A DNA stretch of 64,000 nucleotides from Ruminococcus sp. zg-924 (GTDB lineage: Bacteria > Bacillota > Clostridia > Oscillospirales > Acutalibacteraceae): positions 29,691-93,690 of the forward strand of contig NZ_WNJZ01000012.1 in NCBI RefSeq assembly GCF_024433635.1, written 5' to 3'. Shown one piece after another: positions 8,663 through 16,915 of this stretch. The position numbers and the translations under genes were made by a program. The notes under the pieces are model-generated. The model ran no database searches. It had not been told where the DNA came from and saw only the letters and a program-made list of their open reading frames with translations. Each line of letters opens with the position of its first letter. Position 1 is the first letter of the stretch.

Positions 8663-8863
8663 TTAATCTTTAAAAAGCTTGTTCATCAGGCTGTTTATTT
8701 CCTTGTGGCGGGTTTCGGTTGATTTGCTGTCAAGCTTGATTGAAATAACACTGCCTTCCTTTGCTCCTTTTGGTACAAGCGGCAAGGGGAGATTAACAAA
8801 GGTGTTTTCATCAATTTCAACTACGGCGCAGCCTTCTTCAAATCTGTCAATTATAACGTCCAT
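8663..8863 (-). CDS. DUF3006-type small protein
   Basis: A 66-aa protein. The start is the ATG at 8863, 8 bp from an aaggag RBS; a GTG at 8869 is too close to that RBS. The sequence (MDVIIDRFEEGCAVVEID, then LPLVPKGAKEGSVISI) matches the DUF3006 pattern, a small beta-rich domain of unknown function. Such genes are often found directly after ComEC-like metallo-hydrolase genes, as here, so the two products probably work together. The exact job is not known. Confidence 0.8.
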   Translation of the reverse strand: MDVIIDRFEEGCAVVEIDENTFVNLPLPLVPKGAKEGSVISIKLDSKSTETRHKEINSLMNKLFKD

Positions 8864-8875
8864 TTTCACATCTCC

Positions 8876-9730
8876 TTATTCAATCCAAAGTGTTTTACCG
8901 TCGCTTACAGCCGTAATGTCGCCAACATCCTTAGTCATCAGCACGTCAGCTCCGCTGTTTTTCCAACGGTTTATTATCTTCTTAACAGGCAGGTTGTATT
9001 CGTTTTCTTCGGCGACCGAAACAGCCGCATAGCTTGCGCCGACACGCTCAACAAAATCTGCGCTTGACGAGGTTTTGCTTCCGTGATGCCCTACCTTGAC
9101 AAAATCTGCGCTTACATCAGCTGTTATTTCACTTTCGCTTTCCTTTTCTGCATCCCCCATAAACAGGAACTTTACTTCGCCGTAGGTAAGCTTAATTACA
9201 GATGAATAGTTGTTAAGGTCGGTGTAGCTGTCGCTGACGGGTGCGAGAATATCAATGCTGAGATTGTCCTCGCTTAGTATGCTCACGCCTGCCCTTGCTG
9301 TGTTTATTGACATACCCTTGTCATCAATCGCCGTCAAGAGCTGCTCAAACGTTCTTGTGTCGGTGCTTGCTCTGGGCATATAAATTTCGCCTATGTCAAA
9401 GGAGCCTATTATTTCGCTCATACCGCCTATGTGGTCGGCGTGAGGGTGAGTTGCAACAAGATAGTCAATTTTGTTGTATCCGCTTGAGCGTATGTATTCG
9501 GCAATATCATCACCGTACTCATACTCGCCTGCGTCAATCAGCATACAACGGTTATCGGTAAGCTCTATGAAAATTGAATCTCCCTGCCCAACGTCAAGCA
9601 CGGTCACACGTATTTCACCGTTTGTCGGCTTAGATGGCTGCTCAATATTTATTGAGCAGGAGCAGAGGAAAACGGCGGAAAGCGCAAGAAGGAGGGAGCT
9701 TAGCTTTAATATAATTTTGTTATACTTCAA
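8876..9730 (-). CDS. secreted ComEC/Rec2-like metallo-beta-lactamase-fold lipoprotein
   Basis: The best start is the TTG at 9730 behind aggtgat; a GTG at 9739 in the same frame has no RBS. The 284-aa product starts with a lipoprotein signal (LSSLLLALSAVFLCSC, the cysteine near residue 25 being the lipidation site). The hydrolase domain follows, with THPHADHIGG (HxHxDH), MGDAEKES and VGHHGS as metal ligands. This is the soluble domain found at the C-terminus of ComEC, here standing alone and anchored outside the membrane. Relatives may act as nucleases or phosphodiesterases; substrate unknown. It is followed 12 bp later by the DUF3006 gene. Confidence 0.88.
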   Translation of the reverse strand: MKYNKIILKLSSLLLALSAVFLCSCSINIEQPSKPTNGEIRVTVLDVGQGDSIFIELTDNRCMLIDAGEYEYGDDIAEYIRSSGYNKIDYLVATHPHADHIGGMSEIIGSFDIGEIYMPRASTDTRTFEQLLTAIDDKGMSINTARAGVSILSEDNLSIDILAPVSDSYTDLNNYSSVIKLTYGEVKFLFMGDAEKESESEITADVSADFVKVGHHGSKTSSSADFVERVGASYAAVSVAEENEYNLPVKKIINRWKNSGADVLMTKDVGDITAVSDGKTLWIE

Positions 9731-9845
9731 ATTTATCACCTATTTAATTATACAGCCGTAAGGCTTGGTGGTCAATCCTTTAAGTGAATAGCAACAAAAC
9801 AAATATAACATTTTATAATAAAATATACAAATTATCGAAAAAATA

Positions 9846-9874
9846 TTGTGCTGCTGATTAAAGTGTTGTATAAT
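9846..9874 (+). promoter_or_regulatory. sigma-A promoter of the paaK-ACT pair
   Basis: TTGTGC (9846-9851) and TATAAT (9869-9874) are separated by 17 bp, 49 bp upstream of the start codon. The -10 is perfect, the -35 matches at three of six. Confidence 0.65.
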
Positions 9875-9922
9875 AATCTAAAGCCTGATTGAATAGGCTG
9901 TTATAAATATGAGGTGAGACAA

Positions 9923-11224
9923 ATGGCAAATTATTATGACGAAAAATTTGAAACCATGTCCCGTGACGAAATGGCGGCTGTTCAGTCTGAAAGGCTTGTC
10001 AGCATGGTGGAGCGCTGCTACAACAATGTTCCGCTTTACAAAAAGCGCTTTGATGAAGTAGGAATTCTTCCCGGCGACATAAAGTCGATTGAGGATGTTA
10101 AAAAGCTGCCCTTTACCACTAAAAACGATTTAAGAGATACATATCCGTTCGGAATGTTTGCTGTACCGAAGGAGGAGCTTATCAGAATTCACGCTTCGTC
10201 GGGTACAACAGGCAAGCAGACCGTTGTTGGTTATACAGCGCATGATATAGATGTATGGGCGCAGTCTTGTGCAAGAGCGCTTACATCAATAGGCGGAACA
10301 AAGTCAGACTATGTTCACGTTTCCTACGGCTACGGCCTTTTCACAGGCGGCTTAGGACTGCACTACGGCGCAGAAAAGCTTGGTGCTACGGCTATACCTG
10401 TTTCTTCCGGTAATACTAAAAGACAGGTTCAAATTTTGAAGGACTACGGCTCTGACATAATTTGCTGTACTCCGTCATATGCTATGTTTATTGGTGAAAC
10501 CGTGCGTGAAATGGGCATTGACCCTAAAACCTTAAAGCTTAGGGCTGGTTACTTCGGCGCAGAGGCATGGACGGAAAATATGCGCCGTGAGATTGAGAAA
10601 ATTCTTGATATTAAGGCTTACGACATTTACGGCCTTTCAGAGATTGCAGGACCGGGCGTTTCGTTTGAGTGTACAGAACAGACAGGTATGCACGTAAACG
10701 AGGATTGGTTCTACCCCGAAATCATCAACCCGGACACAGGCGAGGTCTTGCCGGACGGTCAGTACGGCGAGCTTGTGTTCACCTGTATAGGCAAGGAAGC
10801 TTTGCCGCTTGTAAGATACAGAACAAGGGATATAAGCTGTCTTTCAAGAAAGCCATGCTCCTGCGGAAGAACGCTTGTTAAAATGGCTAAGCCTAAGGGT
10901 AGAACAGACGATATGCTTATTATTAGAGGTATCAACGTATTCCCGTCACAGGTTGAGCATGTTCTTTTGTCGCTCAAGATGGACCCGAACTACCTCATTG
11001 TTGTTGACAGAGCAGGCAACCTCGACACAATGGAGGTTCAGGTTGAGATGGCTCCGGAAATGGTTTCTGATACCGTTAAGAACATCGAGGCACTGGAGCA
11101 TACCATTGCTGCTGCTTTGCAGTCAACACTGAACATAAGCGCAAAGGTTCGGCTTGTTGAGCCGAAGAGCCTTCCACGTTCGGAGGGCAAGGCTATCAGA
11201 GTAATTGATAACCGAAAGATTTAA
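9923..11224 (+). CDS. paaK: phenylacetate-CoA ligase family enzyme (copy 1)
   Basis: The ATG at 9923 follows gaggtga by 5 bp; the GTG at 9914 lies inside that RBS. The 433-aa product is full length for PaaK. It has the ATP/AMP-binding loop HASSGTTGKQTVVGY near residue 93, YGLSEIAGPG near 240, and the C-terminal hinge GRTDDMLIIRGINVFPSQVE. The family activates phenylacetate or related aryl acids as CoA thioesters. The next gene is a tandem ACT protein, a pairing common in anaerobes and archaea. A second, similar ligase lies at 53338. The true substrate (phenylacetate, indoleacetate or other) cannot be told from sequence. Confidence 0.93.
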   Translation: MANYYDEKFETMSRDEMAAVQSERLVSMVERCYNNVPLYKKRFDEVGILPGDIKSIEDVKKLPFTTKNDLRDTYPFGMFAVPKEELIRIHASSGTTGKQTVVGYTAHDIDVWAQSCARALTSIGGTKSDYVHVSYGYGLFTGGLGLHYGAEKLGATAIPVSSGNTKRQVQILKDYGSDIICCTPSYAMFIGETVREMGIDPKTLKLRAGYFGAEAWTENMRREIEKILDIKAYDIYGLSEIAGPGVSFECTEQTGMHVNEDWFYPEIINPDTGEVLPDGQYGELVFTCIGKEALPLVRYRTRDISCLSRKPCSCGRTLVKMAKPKGRTDDMLIIRGINVFPSQVEHVLLSLKMDPNYLIVVDRAGNLDTMEVQVEMAPEMVSDTVKNIEALEHTIAAALQSTLNISAKVRLVEPKSLPRSEGKAIRVIDNRKI

Positions 11225-11245
11225 AATAAACGGAGGGTTTTTATA

Positions 11246-11671
11246 ATGATTCAGCAAATTTCTGTTTTTCTTGAAAATAAAAAGGGCAGACTCGCATTCA
11301 TAACAAAGGTACTTGCACAAGCCGGTGCGGATATTAGGGCAATGTCGGTTGCCGACACAAGCGATTTCGGAATTCTGCGACTTATCGTAGATGACCCGGA
11401 AAAGGCTATTGAAGCGATTAAAAATGAGGGAATGGCTGTTTCTCTTACAGAGGTTCTCGCTATCGGCGTTGAGGATACTCCGGGCGGACTTGCAAAGGCG
11501 ACAAATGCGCTTTGGGACAGTGGCATAAGTGTTGAGTATGCATATGCTTTTATCAGCCAGAAGGACGGCACAGCGTTTGTGATTCTTCGTGTTGACGACA
11601 ATGAAAAGGCTGTTGAGGTGCTTAAGGAGAATAATATAACCGTAATTGAGCAGGACGATATTCATAAGTAA
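11246..11671 (+). CDS. tandem ACT-domain protein
   Basis: The 141-aa protein consists of two ACT domains in a row: about 1-65 (QISVFLENKKGRLAFITKVLAQAGADIRAMSV) and about 70-138 (GVEDTPGGLAKATNALWDSGISVEYAYAF). ACT domains bind amino acids. It lies 21 bp after the ligase gene behind a cggaggg RBS and is surely co-transcribed. The pairing suggests that an aromatic amino acid, or a product of it, controls the ligase or the flow to it; this is inference. A strong terminator follows. Confidence 0.9.
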   Translation: MIQQISVFLENKKGRLAFITKVLAQAGADIRAMSVADTSDFGILRLIVDDPEKAIEAIKNEGMAVSLTEVLAIGVEDTPGGLAKATNALWDSGISVEYAYAFISQKDGTAFVILRVDDNEKAVEVLKENNITVIEQDDIHK

Positions 11672-11698
11672 TCGGCGTGAATTAATACCGGTACTATG

Positions 11699-11725
11699 CG
11701 GCGCAGCTTAGTCTGCGCCGTTTTT
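11699..11725 (+). terminator. intrinsic terminator after the ACT gene
   Basis: An 8-bp GC-rich stem (cggcgcag / ctgcgccg), 6-nt loop and TTTTT. Confidence 0.92.
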
Positions 11726-11803
11726 ATCCGCAAATTCTTGACTCAAAATGCAAAATGTACTAACATAGTATAATAATACTTATGTAAATAAGGAGGTGGG
11801 AGT

Positions 11804-13546
11804 ATGTCGCTGGACGGTGCTTTTTTACACTTTGTAAAATGTGAGCTTGAGGAAAAGCTTGTTGGCTTGCGTGTTGAAAAGGTGTTTCAACCGAACCGTG
11901 ACGAGATTATTGTCGCATTAAGAGGAATCAGCGGCGCATACAAGCTTCTTATGTCGGCAAGGGCAAATTCGCCGAGGGTGAATATAACGCAGTACCCGCC
12001 GGAAAATCCGCAGACTCCGCCTATGCTATGTATGCTTTTGAGAAAAAGGCTTACGGGCGCAAGGCTTAAGGAGATTACTCAGCATCAGCTTGAAAGGGTG
12101 ATTCGCTTTACATTTGACGCAACGGACGAGCTTGGCGATAAGGTTGAGCTTTCGCTTATAGCTGAGATAATGGGAAAATACAGCAACGTGATTTTTGTTG
12201 ACGGCAGCGGCAAGGTGATAGACGCACTTAAGCGGGTTGATATGACAATGTCGTCTCAAAGGCTTGTTCTGCCCGGAATTGAATATCAGTTACCTCCTCC
12301 GCAGGATAAGCTCAATCCGCTTGATACATCAGCTGACGCTATAATTGACAGAATAAAAAACAGCGGAAAAGCGCAGAAGCTAAACAAGGCGATACTCGGC
12401 ACAGTTCAGGGCTTTTCGCCAATTGTGTGCCGTGAGCTTGAACATCTTACAGGCAGAGGAGCAGAGCTTGACAATATCAGTATGAGTTCAGAGCAATACA
12501 GCCGCCTTGAATTTTTTGTTAAGAGAACGGTGAGTGAAATTGGGGAGAACAAGGGCGTGCCTTGTATGGTGCAGGATTTAAACGGTAAGCCGCTTGACTT
12601 TTCATTTGTGAATATTCTGCAATACGGTACAGCGGCAAAGACCGTCCGTTTTGAAAGCTTCAGCGAGCTTTTAGACAGCTTCTACCTTGAGCGTGACAAG
12701 GCGGAGCGTATGAGGGTAAAGGGTCAGGGACTTTTAAAATACCTTACAAACATCACGGACCGCCTGACAAGAAAGATAAACACGCAGAAAGTAGAGCTTG
12801 CAAACAGTGAGGACAGAGAGCCGCTTAGGGTAAAGGGCGATTTGATACAGGCGAATTTGTACCGAATAGAAAAAGGAATGACTGAAATAGAGGTTGAAAA
12901 CTTTTATGACGAAAGCCTTAAAACAATAAAAATCAAGCTGAATCCTGCTCTTACGGCGGGACAGAACGCTCAGAAATACTACAAGGACTACCGCAAGGCG
13001 AAGAATGCACAGCAGTATTTAACTGTTGAAATCGAGAAGGCACAGCAGGAGCTTGAGTATATTGATACGGTGTTTGACAGCCTTTCAAGAGCCGAAACAG
13101 AGCGTGAGCTTGCTGAAATAAAGCAGGAGCTTGTTGACGGCGGATATATCAAGAGAATTCGTTCAAAGCAAAAACTAAAGGGAACATTGCCGCCGATTGA
13201 ATTTACGTCAAAAAGCGGTCTTAAAATATTGGTGGGCAGGAACAATGTTCAGAATGATAAACTGACGCTTAAAACGGCAAGAAATTACGATTTGTGGCTG
13301 CACACCAAAGACATACCCGGATCGCACGCTGTTATAGTGTCGCAGGGTGAAACGCCGGACGATGCTACCATACTATATGCCGCACAGCTTGCCGCATATC
13401 ACAGCAGGGCAAAGGAAAGCAGTAAGGTGCCGGTGGATTACACGTTTATAAAGTATGTCAGCAAGCCGGTCGGAGCAAAGCCGGGAATGGTGATTTACAA
13501 AAACCAGAAAACCCTTTTTGTAAAGCCGTCTTTGGTTCAGGAGTGA
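11804..13546 (+). CDS. rqcH: Rqc2 homologue RqcH (FbpA/NFACT family)
   Basis: A 580-aa protein with the full NFACT layout: NFACT-N (1-200, SLDGAFLHFVKCELEEKLVG at the start), a helix-hairpin-helix region (GTVQGFSPIVCREL), a long coiled coil (about 290-435), and the NFACT-R domain (DLWLHTKDIPGSHAVI near 490). RqcH binds obstructed 50S subunits and adds C-terminal alanine tails that mark stalled chains for degradation. The older name, fibronectin-binding protein, came from surface binding tests. The ATG is 6-8 bp after aggaggtggg. A TATAAT lies at 11769 but I see no good -35. Confidence 0.95.
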   Translation: MSLDGAFLHFVKCELEEKLVGLRVEKVFQPNRDEIIVALRGISGAYKLLMSARANSPRVNITQYPPENPQTPPMLCMLLRKRLTGARLKEITQHQLERVIRFTFDATDELGDKVELSLIAEIMGKYSNVIFVDGSGKVIDALKRVDMTMSSQRLVLPGIEYQLPPPQDKLNPLDTSADAIIDRIKNSGKAQKLNKAILGTVQGFSPIVCRELEHLTGRGAELDNISMSSEQYSRLEFFVKRTVSEIGENKGVPCMVQDLNGKPLDFSFVNILQYGTAAKTVRFESFSELLDSFYLERDKAERMRVKGQGLLKYLTNITDRLTRKINTQKVELANSEDREPLRVKGDLIQANLYRIEKGMTEIEVENFYDESLKTIKIKLNPALTAGQNAQKYYKDYRKAKNAQQYLTVEIEKAQQELEYIDTVFDSLSRAETERELAEIKQELVDGGYIKRIRSKQKLKGTLPPIEFTSKSGLKILVGRNNVQNDKLTLKTARNYDLWLHTKDIPGSHAVIVSQGETPDDATILYAAQLAAYHSRAKESSKVPVDYTFIKYVSKPVGAKPGMVIYKNQKTLFVKPSLVQE

Positions 13547-13717
13547 GTGCCGTAGGCTGAAAAGCATAACGGATAATGAATATAGAATAATTGTTACTGC
13601 CGCAGCTTTGCCGCTCCTTGAATAAACACTTTCCGAAATGTGTAACAAATCCGCAATGTCATTATTATACATTCTCTATAAATTTTGCCGATTGGCTTAA
13701 AAAACTTAAATTATCAC

Positions 13718-13746
13718 TTGAAAAAATGCTGTGAATGTGTTAAAAT
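13718..13746 (+). promoter_or_regulatory. sigma-A promoter of secG
   Basis: TTGAAA (13718-13723), 17 bp, TAAAAT (13741-13746), 58 bp upstream of the secG start. Confidence 0.8.
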
Positions 13747-13804
13747 GACTGAGTTGTATCTATAAAATCAATATTTTGATATATTTTGCGAAAGGAAGTA
13801 AATT

Positions 13805-14050
13805 ATGGGAGTTATAGAGTATGTTCTCGGCAGCATTCTTCTGCTGTTCTCAATTGCAATAATCATAGTAATTATTCTTCAGGAAGGTCATCAGCAGGGC
13901 TTAGGTGTTGTTACAGGCGGTGCGGATACATTCTTCTCAAAGAATAAGGCTCGTTCAATTGACGCATTCCTCTCACGCTGGACAAAGCTGTTTGCGTTGG
14001 TTTTTGTAGTCGTTGTTATTACGCTGAACGTAATTGCAAGATTTTTTTGA
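13805..14050 (+). CDS. secG: preprotein translocase subunit SecG
   Basis: The 81-aa product has the SecG pattern: an N-terminal helix (about 3-25), the cytoplasmic loop with QEGHQQGLGVVTGGADTFFSKNKA, and a second helix (about 58-80). SecG is the non-essential third subunit of the SecYEG channel. RBS gaaaggaag precedes the ATG by 6 bp. It is transcribed alone, between its own promoter and a terminator. The other Sec parts in the window are secDF at 31.5 kb. Confidence 0.95.
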   Translation: MGVIEYVLGSILLLFSIAIIIVIILQEGHQQGLGVVTGGADTFFSKNKARSIDAFLSRWTKLFALVFVVVVITLNVIARFF

Positions 14051-14076
14051 TTGAGAATTAAATTTAAGCAAATAAC

Positions 14077-14110
14077 AAGGATGCAGGGGGTTTCCCTTGC
14101 ATCCTTTTTT
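14077..14110 (+). terminator. intrinsic terminator after secG
   Basis: aaggatgcaggg pairs with cccttgcatcctt (one mismatch) and is followed by six T. Confidence 0.88.
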
Positions 14111-14114
14111 GCGT

Positions 14115-14145
14115 AAAAAAGCCTGCTGAATTTTCAGCAGGCTTT
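14115..14145 (-). terminator. intrinsic terminator of prfB
   Basis: A 12-bp perfect stem (aaagcctgctga / tcagcaggcttt) read on the minus strand ends in TTTTTT. Confidence 0.9.
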
Positions 14146-14169
14146 AAGCTTATTAAGTTGTATTTTCAT

Positions 14170-15288
14170 TTAACCCTCAAGTGTTCCTTGGCTTTGCGCC
14201 TTAAGGTAAGCGTTGATGAATCCGTCAATGTCGCCGTCCATAACGGCGTTTATGTTGCTCGATTCAAAGGCTGTTCGGTTGTCCTTTACAAGTGTGTACG
14301 GCATAAATACATATGAGCGAATCTGTGAGCCCCATGTGATTTCCTTTTGAACGCCCTTGATGTCCTCAATTTTGTCAAGATGCTCCCTCTCCTTGATTTC
14401 CATAAGCTTTGAGGCAAGCATTTTCATTGCAACATCACGGTTTTGATACTGACTTCTCTCAACCTGACAGGCAACAACAATACCAGTCGGAATATGTGTA
14501 AGACGGACGGCAGATGAGGTCTTGTTAACCTTCTGTCCGCCTGCACCACTTGCACGGTAAACGTCCATCTTTATGTCCTCCGGCTTGATGTCGATTTCAA
14601 TATTGTCATCAATTTCGGGCATAACCTCAAGAGATGCAAACGATGTGTGACGTCTGCCTGAGGAGTCAAACGGCGATACTCTTACAAGGCGGTGAACGCC
14701 TGATTCGCTCTTTAAGTAGCCGTAAGCGTTTATGCCTTCAACAAGGATTGTAGCGCTTTTAAGACCTGCCTCCTCGCCGTCGAGGTAGTCGAGAGTTTTA
14801 ACCTTAAAATTGTGCCGCTCTGCCCAGCGGTTATACATACGGTACAGCATTTCTGCCCAGTCCTGTGCCTCTGTGCCGCCGGAACCGGCATGGAAAGTTA
14901 CGATGGCGTTTTTGGAGTCGTATTCGCCTGTGAGCAGGGTAGAAAGCCTTTGCTCTTCAAGTGAGCTTTTTATTTTTTCAACCTCCTGCTGAGCCTCCTC
15001 AAGGAGCGATAAATCCTCCTCTTCATTGGCAAGCTCAATCAAAGCCAATGCGTCTTCAAAGCCGGCCGCAAGATTGTTGTAGCCGTCAACCTTGCCCTTG
15101 AGCATACTTGTGCGCTGCAAAATTTTCTGTGAATTTTCCATATCGTCCCAGAACCCCGGTTCAGCCGCCCTATGCTCAAGCTGCTGAATTTCGGATTCCA
15201 TCGCCTTAAGACCAAGTGCGTCCGCAAGGTCGTCAATGTCGGGCTTAAGTCTTTCCAAATCTAAGCGAAGCTCTTCAAACTGTATCAA
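14170..15288 (-). CDS. prfB: peptide chain release factor 2
   Basis: The SPF tripeptide of RF2 is present (RVSPFDSSGRRHTSF) along with the GGQ loop (SGAGGQKVNKTSSAVRLTH). RF2 reads UAA and UGA and triggers peptide release. I prefer the TTG at 15288, 9 bp after aaaggatga, over the ATG at 15297 that lies on the RBS; this gives 372 aa. The common in-frame TGA programmed frameshift after codon about 25 is absent: the N-terminus (FEELRLDLERLKPDIDDL) runs straight into the conserved body. A dedicated terminator follows. Confidence 0.94.
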   Translation of the reverse strand: MIQFEELRLDLERLKPDIDDLADALGLKAMESEIQQLEHRAAEPGFWDDMENSQKILQRTSMLKGKVDGYNNLAAGFEDALALIELANEEEDLSLLEEAQQEVEKIKSSLEEQRLSTLLTGEYDSKNAIVTFHAGSGGTEAQDWAEMLYRMYNRWAERHNFKVKTLDYLDGEEAGLKSATILVEGINAYGYLKSESGVHRLVRVSPFDSSGRRHTSFASLEVMPEIDDNIEIDIKPEDIKMDVYRASGAGGQKVNKTSSAVRLTHIPTGIVVACQVERSQYQNRDVAMKMLASKLMEIKEREHLDKIEDIKGVQKEITWGSQIRSYVFMPYTLVKDNRTAFESSNINAVMDGDIDGFINAYLKAQSQGTLEG

Positions 15289-15452
15289 AAATATCATCCT
15301 TTACTATTCACTTCTTCTTATTATAAATTATCCGAGAGAAAATGTAAAGTAATATCAGTATTTTCCTTGTGTTAAAGCCGTTTTGAGAGGGAGAATACTA
15401 TAAGGGGCGGATATAACACAAGAGAAACGTAAGAGTGAAAGGGTGGTAACCG

Positions 15453-15629
15453 ATGAGCAAGCCGGCTGTTAATAAAAGTGAAAGCAAGAGGGGAGAGCAT
15501 ATGCCGCCGCTTACCGAAACAATGTCGGGCGCAGAGCAGTATATTATGGATATTTCAAATCACGTTTCGCATCCGTCGGATGACAGCGTTGAGGAGATGA
15601 GATGGTGGAGCATTGAAAATAAAAAATAG
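15453..15629 (+). CDS. small hypothetical protein, 58 aa
   Basis: An open frame of 58 codons starts at an ATG behind gggtgg (6 bp). The product is hydrophilic: a basic N-terminus, then SGAEQYIMDISNHVSHPSDD and a C-terminal MRWWSIENKK. I do not recognise a family. The reading ends 2 bp before the stop of the convergent lipoprotein gene, and codon use resembles neighbours. No clear promoter or terminator of its own. Confidence 0.5.
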   Translation: MSKPAVNKSESKRGEHMPPLTETMSGAEQYIMDISNHVSHPSDDSVEEMRWWSIENKK

Positions 15630-15631
15630 CG

Positions 15632-15988
15632 TTAGTCCTTGTGCAGGTTAATTGTACCGCCGCTGTATGTTAGGGTCATTTTGTCGCCCTCAATGTCATA
15701 GTCGAATTCAAAGCTTTTTTTTAGGCGGTTGTCGGTAAGGCGGATTTTGTTGTCGTTAATGAAGCAGTCGCCGTAAAAGTTGGTTTTTGCGCCGCCCATT
15801 GACTGCACGTTAAAGCTTGCCTTTGAGCCGTCAAAGCTTAAGAATACCTTTGTGCTGTATTCTCCGTTTCCGCTCCAGGAGTTTATTCGCAGCTCGTCTG
15901 CCTTGTCTGTTACAGCACTCTGAGTGCAGGAGCAAAACAGCATAGTGATAATGAGCAGCGTTAAGAACAGAAAAAATGACCTCTTCAT
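15632..15988 (-). CDS. small putative lipoprotein
   Basis: The 118-aa product has a lipoprotein signal (FLFLTLLIITMLFCSC, lipid cysteine near residue 21) and about 95 residues of beta-rich mature protein (STKVFLSFDGSKASFN, then DYDIEGDKMTLTYSGGTINL). The layout resembles small extracellular lipocalin-like or DUF-type domains, but I do not recognise a named family. The ATG follows ggggga by 5 bp. It is a single gene, convergent with the 58-aa frame. Confidence 0.75.
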   Translation of the reverse strand: MKRSFFLFLTLLIITMLFCSCTQSAVTDKADELRINSWSGNGEYSTKVFLSFDGSKASFNVQSMGGAKTNFYGDCFINDNKIRLTDNRLKKSFEFDYDIEGDKMTLTYSGGTINLHKD

Positions 15989-16086
15989 TTTTATCCCCCA
16001 AAAAGTTTTATATAGGGTATTTTATGAGGGTTGAAGTCTTCTTATACAGCGGCAGAAATAAATATTAAAAAAACTTGAAAAAAGTC

Positions 16087-16115
16087 TTGACTTTACGTTG
16101 TCTGTTTGCTATAAT
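16087..16115 (+). promoter_or_regulatory. strong sigma-A promoter of tRNA-Leu
   Basis: TTGACT (16087-16092), 17 bp, TATAAT (16110-16115); the tRNA begins 21 bp later. Confidence 0.92.
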
Positions 16116-16136
16116 ATCTATCGTTGACTGAGAAAT

Positions 16137-16221
16137 GCGAGTGTGCTGGAATAGGCAGACAGGCACGTTTGAGGGGCGTGTGTTTCACGACGTATGGGTT
16201 CAAGTCCCATCACTCGCACCA
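16137..16221 (+). tRNA. tRNA-Leu (GAG)
   Basis: An 85-nt type II tRNA with CCA encoded. The acceptor stem is GCGAGTG / CACTCGC. The anticodon stem CACGT / GCGTG encloses loop TTGAGGG, giving anticodon GAG for CUC and CUU. The long variable arm and the T arm (gggttcaagtccc) fit leucine. Its own promoter and terminator flank it. Confidence 0.95.
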
Positions 16222-16225
16222 TAAC

Positions 16226-16273
16226 AGGACACCAATTTTGATACAATGGGTATCATGATTGGTGTCCTTTTTT
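16226..16273 (+). terminator. intrinsic terminator after tRNA-Leu
   Basis: aggacaccaat pairs with attggtgtcct, with an inner stem gatac / gtatc, followed by six T. Confidence 0.93.
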
Positions 16274-16362
16274 ATTTTAAAATGCGTGTTTACTTTTTTA
16301 GGGGAGATGTTATAATTTGTAAGGTAGAGCGATAAATCGGTATTTGAAAGGGGTAAAACACA

Positions 16363-16569
16363 ATGAGTAAATATAACTCTTTATGGGAATATGTGCAGGG
16401 TAAAAAAAGTCAATCTTTTAAGCTGACGTTTGAAGAAATACAACATATTGCAGGGATACCAATAGATCATTCCTTTCTAAAATACAAAAAGGAACTTACA
16501 GAATACGGATATCAAGTAGGAAAAATATCTATGAAAGAACAAACAGTTATTTTTGAAAAGATTGATTGA
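16363..16569 (+). CDS. conserved small hypothetical protein, 68 aa
   Basis: The ATG follows gaaagggg by 9 bp. The product (SKYNSLWEYVQGKK, then LTFEEIQHIAGIPIDHSFLKYKKEL, then VGKISMKEQTVIFEKI) has the look of a small widespread cytosolic family in which a short helix-turn-helix-like region recognises something through the LTFEEIE motif; DUF7662 is my best family guess. The function is unknown. It is AT-richer than its neighbours and stands alone. Confidence 0.8.
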   Translation: MSKYNSLWEYVQGKKSQSFKLTFEEIQHIAGIPIDHSFLKYKKELTEYGYQVGKISMKEQTVIFEKID

Positions 16570-16689
16570 TAGAGTCCTGTTTGTTAAGAAAAAGCAGCAT
16601 ACTTGCTCCTTTGTAATTTCCAAACCTGTTAGCGAAAGATTGGAAAATGTGTACTTTTATAAAATTAGGTCGCTGATTTCAAAAATGCA

Positions 16690-16731
16690 ATCTCGAAAAT
16701 GGCTTAGATAAGCTGTTTTCGGGATTTTTTT
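16690..16731 (+). terminator. intrinsic terminator
   Basis: atctcgaaaatggctt pairs with aagctgttttcgggat (G-T pairs included), followed by seven T. It serves the 68-aa gene. Confidence 0.85.
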
Positions 16732-16851
16732 CTTGCTTTTGCTTAAAATGTTATGAGTGCGGGCTGATTTGTGATGAATTATGAGGACATATTTTGTAAA
16801 GCGTCACTTTTGCTTTATTCACATAATTTGCAAATAATTTATAAAATTATA

Positions 16852-16880
16852 TTGAAATTCGACAATTTGTGAGATATAAT
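16852..16880 (+). promoter_or_regulatory. sigma-A promoter of the lipoprotein gene
   Basis: TTGAAA (16852-16857), 17 bp, TATAAT (16875-16880), 35 bp upstream of the ATG. Confidence 0.88.
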
Positions 16881-16915
16881 ATATATAATAAATATTTGTG
16901 CTTGGATGTGTAAAT

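Larger units (their letters stand above)
16570..16915. other. intergenic region between the 68-aa gene and a lipoprotein gene
   Basis: The 346 bp hold one terminator hairpin (16690-16731) and a sigma-A promoter (16852-16880). I see no further gene. Confidence 0.7.
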
